64,000 bases of DNA from Bactericera cockerelli (Eukaryota; Arthropoda; Insecta; Hemiptera; Triozidae), in the NCBI GenBank assembly GCA_024516035.1, contig CM044964.1:22239806-22303805 (forward strand), in the 5' to 3' direction. The translations under genes were made by a program, and so were the position numbers. Below are positions 39,393-50,400 of this stretch, piece by piece. Positions within the stretch are counted from its first letter, which is position 1. Each line of letters begins with the position of its first letter. Below the pieces are notes generated by a model. It saw nothing but the letters and a program-made list of their open reading frames with translations. It ran no database searches and was not told the DNA's origin.

Positions 39393-40400
39393 TATAGTAT
39401 TGACAATTCTTCCTAAAAGTAGTATTTAACTATGATCCTACAGAAATACAGTGGAGGTGGAAGAGAAAGAAGTGATTAGTTATATCCTTAATATTTACTT
39501 CTATGTATAATTGTACATGTAAACTTTATTATGTTACTGCAGCTTAAATTGGATTTAAAATCTCTGGTTACACACACTTTCATAAGTTCAGTGTAATTAT
39601 TGTGAATTAAAGTTATCATATTTTTGTGTGAATCACACATTCGTGTTTTCACAACTACTGAGACTTACTTTTTTTTAGTTTACAAAATTCGTGCCCATTA
39701 AAAACACGATTTTATACGTTTACAAAATACTACATCTACGCTAGAACGAATAGGTTTGTGTTTGCTTGCCCAGAACTACTTATAATTATTTCATCATCAA
39801 TATAGGTTGACGTCATCGTGAATGATGGTAACCAGACAGTGGAGGAATGTCTCAGCACTTCTACCACTATCTTTATAATTATTTTACCTTCAAAATATAT
39901 CTAGTTTGATTGCTGGAGTAAAAGAACTTTTTCAGTCTTATTTCGTTAGTATAACAAAGGTATATTACTATATTCAATTCCCTTCTACTCTATTGTTTTA
40001 TGTTATTGTCCGTTTCTCGTCTTCAAGATGCTTTCACGCCGCCAATATTGCCCTGTTTGTTCTATCTTCCCCATGAAAATCTCAAATCGTCCCCAGTTTG
40101 GTAACCACTGGGCTAGGCAGCAAACGGGGAAGAGGTCAAAGGTCACTCACCTTTGTGGCATGTCATAGATCCTTAAGTATCTTATCTTGAGTTTATGGTA
40201 CTATAATTACATTTAGACACTTTCTTGTCATTTTCTCTTGATTTTCTTAGCAAATAAATTATGTACTTTGGGATGAAAATAAATCAAGTATGATTTTATT
40301 CGTGGTAAAGCCCTAGACCTCTTCACAATGTTTGTGGTTAGCTCAGCATTACTAATAGGCTCCTTCACTTTTCGAATTCTATTACATTAATTTCTTTTTA
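39393..40400 (+). other. Repeat fragments and unassigned sequence
   Basis: 39805-39875 is a piece of repeat G (TGACGTCATCGTGAATGATG). 39910-39965 has GAACTTTTTCAGTCTTATTTC as at 6135 and 26310. The rest is unassigned. Confidence 0.45.
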
Positions 40401-40404
40401 CTCT

Positions 40405-40650
40405 GGTAATGCCGCCACTGGTCGTTACTCATACAAGGAACTAATCATTTTTCCTCACGAGGTATGAGTAGACCTGTCCAAGTACAGAGCAGAAAAATTC
40501 CTGTTCCGGTGGGAATCGAACCCAGGTCAGCGTGCGTGCAATGCCAAGCGCGCTAACGCTAAAAAATCTTGCCTCTCTCGAGATCGAACCAATCGAAGGT
40601 CACCACGTGCAATTTATAGCACGCTAACTCACTCGGCAACGGTGACTACC
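40405..40650 (-). repeat. SINE family E copy with a duplicated head
   Basis: CGCCACTGGTCGTTACTC, CCTCACGAGGTATGAGTAGA, GGGAATCGAACCCAGGTCAG, then a second head-like piece (GATCGAACCAATCGAAGGTC, CTAACTCACTCGGCAACGG). Confidence 0.65.
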
Positions 40651-40694
40651 ATGAAAATGAATTGTTTTAATTTACAAAGTCCATTTACATTAAT

Positions 40695-40920
40695 CTTAAT
40701 ATATAAATGTCAAAGTCACTGACTGATCATCGCTCTACAGCCCAAACCGTAAGTCCGAGGAAGCTGAAATTTCGTAGGTAGCTTTGTTTTATAGTCTAGA
40801 TGTGCAATAAGACGGGATTTTTCGAAATTCCCACTACAACACCTGCCATTGGCGAAAAAGGATTTTTTGCTTTCACGGCCATGCCTCGGCCCGCAAAGCG
40901 GGCGACAGCCCGCTTGTTCT
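40695..40920 (+). repeat. Interspersed repeat J, copy 2
   Basis: Matches 14255-14515 through CATCGCTCTACAGCCCAAAC, CACCTGCCATTGGCGAAAAA and CAGCCCGCTTGTTC. Confidence 0.7.
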
Positions 40921-41700
40921 CTCATAATCAACACTGCTCGGAAACGACTGGGCTTTATGACTCTCAATTTAGCCCAAGTTCCGTGTGGCTCTCGGCCAAG
41001 AATAAGACCACGGGTTGTTCCCCCTGTTGTAAAAGGTAACAGGAACATCTCTCAGAAGCTTTTGAAAAGCTGCAAAAAAAAAAAAAAAATATGGAAACAC
41101 TCAGGAGCTGCTGGGAAGCGATTCTAATGGCTGCTCAAACAATGTCTTAATCCACAAGCGGCCGGGCAAAAGCCGTAGAGCCACTTTCCAGTAAACAAGC
41201 ACCAAAAAAAAAGCCTCGTTCAGAAGAAACTACTCCAGCCAGAGCATCAGGCAGAGCATTCGAATGGCTACTCAATCAAGGCCTTGATCCATAAGAGGCC
41301 GACCAAAAGCCGTATGACCATTTTCCAGCAAACAAACACAAAAAAAGCCTCGTTCAGCAGAAACCACTTCAGAGCATCAGGATGAAAAGCTAATGGAGCA
41401 GAAGATGCCAACAACCTCAACTATACTCTCTTGTAGAGATAGTTCAGAGGTGGCATTCGAAACCCCAACTGTTTCTCGAAAATTTATAAACGCCCTGAAG
41501 TCTTTGAAAGTGGGAGTAATTTTGAAGAACTTCCCAAATGAGTCCCGGCTATAGCATGCAAAAATGTTTATATCTCATGCGCCCAAAAGAGCAAAAGAAA
41601 TGCTCTAAAGAGGAATCCTTCTTGGCTTTTTAATAGGCCACTGTAGCCTCAACTACCATCTAAACAAATTCCAGAGATTCCAGAGGTTAAAAAAAAGTTA
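40921..41700 (+). other. Possible decayed element with an internal duplication
   Basis: 41140-41240 and 41270-41370 are related (CCACAAGCGGCCGGGCAAAA / CCATAAGAGGCCGACCAAAA; AAAGCCTCGTTCAG twice). Its composition looks once-coding, but all frames are broken and no family is recognised. Confidence 0.35.
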
Positions 41701-41843
41701 TCATATTATTTTGTGTTAAACACTTTTGTGATATCACAACTAATCAAACTCGCTTTACTAAATCTACGCTGACACCGGGACTTGAACCACTGACCTCTAG
41801 GTTACAAGTCCGCCGCCTTATCTATCAAGCTACTGAGGTCGGA
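41700..41843 (-). repeat. SINE family D copy
   Basis: CACTTTTGTGATATCACAAC, TACGCTGACACCGGGACTTG, CAAGCTACTGAGGTCGG; inverted. Confidence 0.75.
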
Positions 41844-42105
41844 TCAGAGATTCCAGAGGTCGCGGGTTCAAAATCCAGCCGGGACATGACCAGTTATCCT
41901 CCCATTTGTGATTTTTACTACACAATAATATGTCTTGGGCTTACTGTTAGAATTATGGGACATTTTTTATAGGTGCTTTAACATTAGTGATCATTCGCAC
42001 CGTTTCCAAGTTTAGATTTTTCTAAATAAACGGGTTCTCTTAAGGTATAGCATGAGAGAATCTATCCCGTTTTAATCGGGCAGTATAAATAAAGCTATAT
42101 TATTA
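41844..42105 (+). repeat. SINE family B, 5'-truncated, with an insert
   Basis: B box region GCGGGTTCAAAATCC and the start of the body, then about 100 bases of foreign sequence (41970-42070), then ATCGGGCAGTATAAATAAAG. Confidence 0.65.
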
Positions 42106-42107
42106 TT

Positions 42108-42290
42108 ACTATATTACACTTTATTAGGTAAGGACAAAGTACAATATTGACAGAACAATACAATCAAATTTTAAGGAAAAAAAATAGATCGAATAAAGAA
42201 ATAAGAAAAAAAAAAAAACAGACTAAAGCTAATGTCCTACCTGAAGGGCTGAGTTATTGCCTGTGGCAATCTCTTCCACCCAACCCTTTA
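42108..42290 (-). repeat. SINE family I copy
   Basis: TTACACTTTATTAGGTAAGG ... CCTACCTGAAGGGCTGAG ... CAATCTCTTCCACCCAACCC. Confidence 0.7.
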
Positions 42291-42824
42291 TTATATATTT
42301 TTTTTTACAAATACAGAGCAGTATAATATTCAATAAACGTTAAAATACTCTTTACAATCATATCTCGGCAACGTCAAACACGCCCGCTCCATCTTCACAT
42401 CCAACACCACGAATTCTTCTCCGAGTTCCTCTGATCCTCATACTCGTAGCATTAATAATGGAAATTTCTATTTTATATTATTACTAGCCGTTTGCCCGTG
42501 CTTTGCAACGGATTAAATTTCAAATTTACTAAGGCATGGCCGTACTGCTGGACAGCAATGCCTTTTTGAACTTTTTATAATTTTTCTGGACAAAGCGATA
42601 ATGGTTTTGGGGGGGTCAATTCTGAGACATTTTTCGCTATCTCTTACCGTTTTGGCTAAACAACTCCGGACAAACAAACAAACATAGGTAGGTAGGTAGG
42701 AGGTAGTCCTTTTTTCTGTTTTATATATAGAGATAAAAGACTGAACAGTCCCTCTATTACAACTCCTCTGCCACCCATGTCCGATTCCTCATCCCACACC
42801 TGTTTCGACCTCTCGTGTTCCCAG
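42291..42824 (+). other. Sequence before the first visible kinase exon
   Basis: 42480-42740 has ACTAGCCGTTTGCCCGTGCT and CTCCGGACAAACAAACAAAC, typical of a transposon fragment. The last 60 bases are pyrimidine-rich and end GTTCCCAG, the acceptor. Confidence 0.45.
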
Positions 42825-42931
42825 GAGGTAGCAGTCAAACTGGAGTCGATCAGAGCGCGACATCCGCAGCTACTCTACGAGTCCAAACTGTACAAAATAC
42901 TGCACGGAGGCGTCGGCATCCCACACATAAG
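42825..42931 (+). CDS. CSNK1A1: Casein kinase 1 alpha exon (ATP lysine)
   Basis: 107 nt between GTTCCCAG and CATAAG|GTGAGT. Encodes [20 protein letters not shown] and [15 protein letters not shown]. It leaves AG, completed by the A of the exon at 53119 to Arg, followed by WYGQ. Confidence 0.93.
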
Positions 42932-45900
42932 GTGAGTTCTTATATTATTATTAAAAAAAATGGTGTGACACCACACAACTTTCCTTCTCTCCCGAAAATA
43001 AGTCAAACTCCTCCGCCACTGGTGACTCAACGGTAACAGTTAGATGCAAATAAATGTGGAATTCGTTACCAGCACCTCAAAATCATTGAATTTGATATGT
43101 CACAACCCACATCTTAGACCAATTTGAGATTTCCGATGGTCGTGAGGAATAGTACCTACGCCAACCCTTGAAATTTTTAAAGGGCATACTAGAGTTAAAA
43201 AGCCCTTAAAATGTATTCATAATTATAGTTTGAAGCTCATAGTATGTTTTTTCTTCCCCCTTGTTTTATATTTGTTTGTTTTTTACTTTATTTCATTTAT
43301 CACACAACATTCTGATTGATTCTGTGGAAATTGGGCTTGTCCCGTGAAGTATATGTAAATTATAAATATATAGTTGTATACAAATTAAAAGTTAAAATTA
43401 TACAAAATCGGACCAGGAAATCAAAAAAATGTATCCGGAAAAAACCTGGTTATCATATTCTCCAACTTGGTAGGGCTGTATGAAATAGAAATTCATGAAC
43501 ATTTGTACATTATTTTATGTATATGTATGTGGGAAGTAAATATATAAAGTCTTAATAACATCCATGTTTTTTTTTTAAATTATGGTTGTCCAAAGGCTTG
43601 TCTCGTTTCTTTAACCTCTCAATAGTTTACAAAATGCCCAATTTGTTAAGTCAACACTATTGACAGTGAAACAGTACCAATCTTTGGTAATGACAAAAAT
43701 CATGTGTGATGTAGAAAAAATAAAAACAGCTCTCAGCCATCTAAATCAGCCTTTTCTGTGGGCTAGTCGACCAGTAGAACTGGAAAGGACCGTGCAAAAA
43801 GTGTGCCTCCTGTGAGGTTTGAACTCACGACCCCTGGTTTACGAGACCAGTGCTCTACCACTGAGCTAAAGAGGCTGGCTGGCGTGACGAGGTGAAAATT
43901 GTTGTACATGAAACTGTTGCAAGTTCATTCAACATCTCTACCGATGTTTGATTTCTTTGCTCGAGTTAGGAGTTTTGGAGATTCCTTGGCATTTCTTTTG
44001 TGCTAACTTTTTATGTGTTTTGTTTATGCCCCACGTGTTAATAAACATATTAAAAAAATCGTGTTTTATGCCAGGTTTGAGTAATTTTGAAATTCATAAA
44101 TCACTATTATTTTTTTGTCAGGGGGAAATGCATTTTTTTTGCAATTTCTAGTCAGCCGCAAAAGTTACGTATAGATTTCATCGGTGAATTTTCTGGGGTC
44201 GCTTTGTGAGATTTCAGGTGTGCTAGTGTGATGGTCTAGCGTAGCTCTCTAGGAATTGTTGGTGTCTGTGTAGATGTCTATGAACGAAATGGTTGATTTC
44301 GAAACCTTTAATTTGTTTTTATTTTCCTTAAATCCTCTTAAGCGAAAGGGGAGAGAGAGAGAGAGAGTGAGAGAGAGAGTGAGAGTGAGAGCGAGAGAGA
44401 GAAAAAAAAGAGAAAGAAAGAGAAAAAAAAGAGAAAGATAGAAAAATGAGAGAAATAAAGAGAGAGGCAGAGAAGGAAAGAAGAAAGAGAAAAAAGAACG
44501 AGAATAGAGAATTCTATACAGAGAGTAACAAAGAGAAATAGAGTAGAGACACACACAGAGTGTAACAAAGAGAGAGAGAAAGGTGACCTAGATACCTACT
44601 TGTTGCCAAGCGGATGCTGAACAGAGAGCGAGAAAAAGAAGTTTTGACTCTAGAATACATAATAGCGTACAATGCATATTTTTTATTGTGAATTATTCTA
44701 TGCCTATGAATTTTCGGAGAGCTAAATAAAATATTCTTATGCCATCTCATTAGAGCGCGAATTTTATGGAGTCAAAATTGTCGACAGTATGAAATTGCAT
44801 CTGTTTAGACATTGAGCTAGAAGTATGCAAAAAAAAAAAAACAAAAAATTAGAGAGAATTACCTATTGCCTAAAAATAATATATAATACTTAGTAGTATT
44901 ATGAGATCTAATAATACTACTAATAATGTAATACTATGTAGCACTATTAGATATGAGATGACTACTAAAACTATCTAATAATAATACTAAACAGCAGAAA
45001 TTATTTGTGAGCGTATATGTGTGTAGTACTTTGGTGTCGCTCTTCACCGTGAAAATTTCCGACGCATGTCAGTACGTCTGGGGAAGAAACAAAAATGCGT
45101 AAAATTCTCGTGTGGTGGTGTGTTCAGAGGCGGGGAGAGAGAATGGTTTTTTCTCTTCCCTACCTCTCGCTTTTTCATACCTTTACCTACCTCCCTCTCT
45201 CTCCTTCTCCTTCTTCCTCCCCTCTCTCTATCTCTCTTCCTCTCTTTTCATAGTTTTACCTGCCTAACTCTCTCTCCTTCTCCTTCTTTCCTCCCCTCTC
45301 TATCTCTCTTTTCATACCTCTACCTACCTCCCACTCTCTCCTTCTCCTTCTTCCTCCCCCCCTCTACCTCTCTCTCTTCCTCTCTTTTCATAGTTTTACC
45401 TACCTAACTCTCTCTCCTTCTCCTTCTTTCCTCCCCCTCTCTATCTCTCTTTTCATACCTCTACCTACCTCCCTCTCTCTCTCCTTCTCCTTCTTCCTCC
45501 CCCCTCTCTATATCTCTCTTCCTCTCTTTTCATACCTTTACTTACCTCTCTCTCTCTCTCTCCCTCTCTTTTCATACCTTTACCTACCTCCCTCTCTCTT
45601 CCTCTCTTTCCATACCTTTACCTCTCTCTCTCCTCTCCCTCTCTTTTCAAACCTTTACCTACCTCCCTCTCTCTCCTTCTCCTTCTTCCTCCCCTCTCTC
45701 TATCTCTCTCTTCCTCTCTTTCCATACCTTTACCTCTCTCTCTCCTTCTCCCTCCCCTCTCTCTATATTTCTCTTCCCTCTTTTTCATACCTTCACTTCT
45801 CTCTCTCCTCTCTCTCCTTTTTCTGTATGCCTCTTAATTATTTTTCTTCTCTCCTTTTGCTTTCTCTCTCTCTCTTTCCCTTTCTTTTTTTTCTCTCTCT

Positions 45901-47380
45901 CTCTCTCTCTCATTCCCTTTCTTTTTTCTCTCTCTCTCTCTCTCTTCCCTTTCTCTTTCTCTCTCTCTCTCTTTTCTCCTCCTCTCTCTCTCCCTCTCTC
46001 CCTCTCTCTTCTTCCCTCCCTCCCTCCCTCCCTCCCTCCCTCTTTCACCCATCCTATTTGCTGCCGTAAAAAAAAAAAAACTGTCGAAACATAGGTACGT
46101 ATGTAAGAAGACGTGTTCTCGTGAGTGATGAACTGATAGATGCTGACACTCAGTTGGCAAGGTCGCACCTATGTACATCTCGTCTTAAGATGACAGCGAA
46201 AGTTAAAAACAAACTAGACCTCAGTAGCTTGGTCGGTGGTTCAAGTCCCGGTTTCAGCGTAGATTTACTGAAGCCAGTTCAAGTAGATGTGATATCACAA
46301 AAATTATCAACATATATATAATTTTTTTTCTTCATTTTATTATTATAGACTGGTTGGAGTTCCACAAGAGAAACAGCTAGCAATCATCACACCGACCTCT
46401 AATTAGATCTATTTTGACCAGTTGATTCTATTTAGTTTTATCGTCCTGATTTGAAACAGTCAGGACGGGGGTTTACTCTCCATTCGCTGGGAATCGTACC
46501 AGATACCCACGGTAACCTCACCCAGCCATCATAATATTACATTATTCTTAGTACTTTTTTTTCTCAATACATATCTGTACTTATATTTTCCCCTAATGAT
46601 GGGTGTTTAATTCTATATTATTGCATGGAATTCCACAGAAAAAAAAACCGATTTATTTTTATCCATGTTTACTCTATATTAATGTACAACAAGTGGTGTG
46701 GTTAGGTAACTGATGGTAATTATATTCCACGCACACCAACACAGAATGTGCCTGCTAACCTGTGCCTCCTTCTGGTATTGGTCAGGTATCACGTTTTTCC
46801 TCAACTTCTCAAACCTGCACATCTTCTGTCCCGGTAGCTCAGTGGTAAAGGCGGCACTCTGTGAATCCAAAGACTCCAGAGGTCGTGGGTTCGAAACCCG
46901 GCCGGGACATGACATGTTATCCTCCCATTTTGGGATTTTTACCACATAATTATGAGTCTTGAGCTTACTGCTGGAATAATGGGACTTTAGTAGTCCTAAT
47001 CGGGCAGTATAAATAAGGCGATATTATTATTATCATAATCTTCTGTGTGTGTGGTAGGTACCTGCCGTGCACTGGTAGTCAAGTGGTTCACGCCCTAGTC
47101 TCTAACCGCTAATGGGAGGATAACTTGTCTTGCCCCGACTCGGTTTCGAACCCGCGACCTATGGATTACCATCTGACTGGTAATCCTTAACCACTGAGCT
47201 ACTGGGACAGACCTATTATTATTAAATTTACTGTCATATTAATTTCAATAACAACACCAGCTTTCATTTGAGCTCCAAAAAACCATATTCTGATGGTCAA
47301 GTGGTTTATAGGCCGTCCTTTTCTCCTCTCTCCTTATTCTTCTCTATATGTCTCCTTCTCTAAGGAGAGGAGACAGTAGA

Positions 47381-47472
<92 letters not shown>

Positions 47473-50400
47473 ATCCTTCTTCTTCTCTTCTCCTCAATTT
47501 GCTTCTTTTCCTCTCTCTCCAATTTCCTCCTCTATTCCTTCTTTTCTCGTCTCTCCTTATTCTCCTCTATGTCTTCCTCTTCCTCTTCCTTCTCTTCTCC
47601 TCAATTTCCTCCTCCTCTCTCCTATTTCTTATCTATTTCCTCCTCTCATTCTCCTTCTCTCCTCTCCCTTCTTACTTATCCTTTTTACTCTCCCCTCATT
47701 ATAATATCTCCACTTTCTTTTCTCTTCTCTCCTTTTACTCATCCATTTTTTCTCCTCTCCTACCTTCTTCTCATCTCTGTTCTCTTCTCCCCTCTAACTT
47801 TACCTCCTCCTATTTCTCTCTCTCATCTCTTCTCACTATCATGACTAGGCTACAACACAGACCACGAGCGCCTACAGTAGCTCCTGCTTCATGGCTACGA
47901 GATATAGAAAAGACTGTGAATCACTCATCTTAGTCATCTTTAATAAATAAAAATATTCGACCTTCATTTGTCGACGCTTATTGTGATTTTTTCTGGACGT
48001 TTCATCCTGAAAGACAAGAAAAAACTTCTTCTCTATTTTATCCTTCGATTTTACTCTCCCCTCAGTGTATCTCCACTTTCTTTTCTCCTCTCTCCTTTTA
48101 CTCATCCATTTTTTCTTCTCTCTTACCTCCTTCTTATCTCTGTTCTCTTCTCCCCTCTTACTTTATCTCCTCTCACTCTCTCATCTCTTCTCACTATCAT
48201 CACTAGGCTACAACACAGACCACGAGCGTCTATACAGTAGCTCCTGCTTCATGGCTACAAAAGTACGAAATAGAAAAGACTGTGAATCACTCATCTTAGT
48301 CATCTTTAATAAATAAAAATATTCGACCTTCATTCGTCGACGCTTATTGTGATTTTTCTGGATGTTTCATCCTGAAAGACAAGAAAAAACTTCTCCTTTC
48401 TTTTATCCTTCGATTTTACTCTCTCCTCAGTATATCTCCACTTTCTTTTCTCCTCTCTCCATTTACTCATCCATGTATTCTCCTCTCTTACCTCCTTCTC
48501 ATCTCTGTTTTCTTCTCTCCCCTCTAACTCTTACTCTCGCATCTCTTTTATTATTATACAACGCTTTATTAGGTATAAATGGACATTATATACATAGAAA
48601 TAATTAATTTAACAATGAAAAAAATGGAAACAATATAAATTATACAATGAAAATGAAAAAGAATAGAAAATATAAAACAAAAACATAAGTCCTAACTAAA
48701 GGGCGGGGTTATTGCCTATGGCAATCTCTTCCACCCAACTCTTCTCACTATCATCTTGTTTACCACCCGAGTGAGTGAAGCGAGTGAGTGACGTTTTTCC
48801 CCCCGATATTAAATTATGATAAGCGTTCCGTCCACAACATCAGACCGAGGAACTATTAATATTCTACGTGAGTAAACAAACAGTGGCCAGCAAGACGTAG
48901 TAACCTGGGCGGGGTTCTAGGGCCAGCGTATCAGTAGCGGTGCCGTCCTAGTGGACTTGTAAGCTGCAGTTCGGGGTTCGATTCCTTGTCAGGAAATATT
49001 CAAAATAATTAAAGTATTACAATACTATACAAATTTAGGAGGTCAACACGAGAGCACCGAACGGTGCGCTCCTAAATGAGAAATGTTATGTCACTTCTCG
49101 CCCATCAGAGGTGAGGCGTACTACGGGATGGGCAGGCTACAACACAGACCACAAGCGTCTACAGTAGCTCCTGTTTCATGGCTAGGAAAGTACGAAATAG
49201 AAGACTGTGAATCACTGAAAACTCATCTTAGTCATCTTTAATAAATAAAAATATTCGACCTTCATTTGTCGGCGCTTATTGTGATTTTTCTGGATGTATC
49301 ATCCTTGAAGACAAGAAAGAAGAAGATGGAGGAGGAGGAGGAGGAGGGGGGGAGGAAGGGGAGGAGGAGAAGGAATAAGAGTATGAGGAGGAGGGAGGAG
49401 GAGGAAGAGAAAAAGAAGGAGAAGAAAACAAAAACAGAGCCAAGTAGGTATTGTGAAAAACTAGCCCAACAGAAAACGATGTTTTTTTTGTATCTGTCAC
49501 ATACGAGTAGGAATAGTGTATGTAGAGGTCACCACTGGCCACGTGACTCGGGACACGTGTCCATTTAGCCTGGATCATTATCGTCGTGGTTCATTTTATC
49601 AGCTTCTAGTGTCACACTCATTATTGTCATTATCAACATCTTGTGACGTCACAACTGTCACAAGATAATTCTGTGTCCGTGAGATAGATACCGTGCACTG
49701 GATATCAAAGTGGTTAACGCGCTAGTCCTGTAATCCAGGTAGCGTGTGGATGCGTTGGTTCGACTCCCACCCGGTGCATGAATTTTTCCTCATTCATTTG
49801 AGTTTGTTAATAAGAAATGAATGAATATTAATATTCATTCATTAAATGTTGGTTGAATGTAAGATCTCCATCATGAGAATCCTACCACTTTAAATAAACC
49901 GAAAAAAATAGTAATAATTATATACTTGTTATCAGTCGGACTTTTGTACATTTGTTGTACCTACATAAAACATGGATATTGTCAACCTATTTGTAACGAT
50001 AGTATGTTATGGTTTGTGTGGTGATAAGAGATAAGGGAATGAAGGACCAAGTGATTGATTGATACTTGGAACAGTTCTCAACTAAATATCACCATCATCA
50101 TTATCTCTAGAGACCGGATTATATGAAATTGGATATCTCCATTTTCCTTCGCAAATTTTAGAGGTTTTGTGCTACAAAAAAATACGTCGGTAAATTTTTA
50201 ATTTTTTTTGTATGAGGTTTCTAAATAACAAAAATATGTTCTCTGACTAAACACAAAAATAGAACATTATTTTTATTTCTAAACCATCAAATTTTTGTTC
50301 TGGGATTTTTTTTGTTTGTTCATGATATCTTATTTTAAAGGCTGAAATATACAGGACTTTGCCAAATTATGGACATTGAAAAAAAAAACAGCTTTTTTAT

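Larger units (their letters stand above)
47695..49310 (+). repeat. ~300-360-bp duplicated units
   Basis: The block GGCTACAACACAGACCACGA, AGCTCCTGCTTCATGGCTAC, CTGTGAATCACTCATCTTAG, ATTCGACCTTCATTTGTCG occurs at 47848-47995, 48207-48365 and 49138-49305. Pyrimidine-rich sequence (TCTCCACTTTCTTTTCTC) separates the first units. Confidence 0.8.

Noticed and set aside
40716..41127. Overlapping frames of 79-110 codons on both strands
   Set aside because: They cover repeat J, whose other copy at 14255 does not keep the frames.
45785..46178. Arg/Glu/Gly-rich minus frames and Ser/Leu/Phe plus frames
   Set aside because: Translations of (CT)n/(GA)n simple sequence.
47334..47933. Frames of RERERE and SLSLSL in and after the (GA)n run
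   Set aside because: Simple-repeat translations without a domain.
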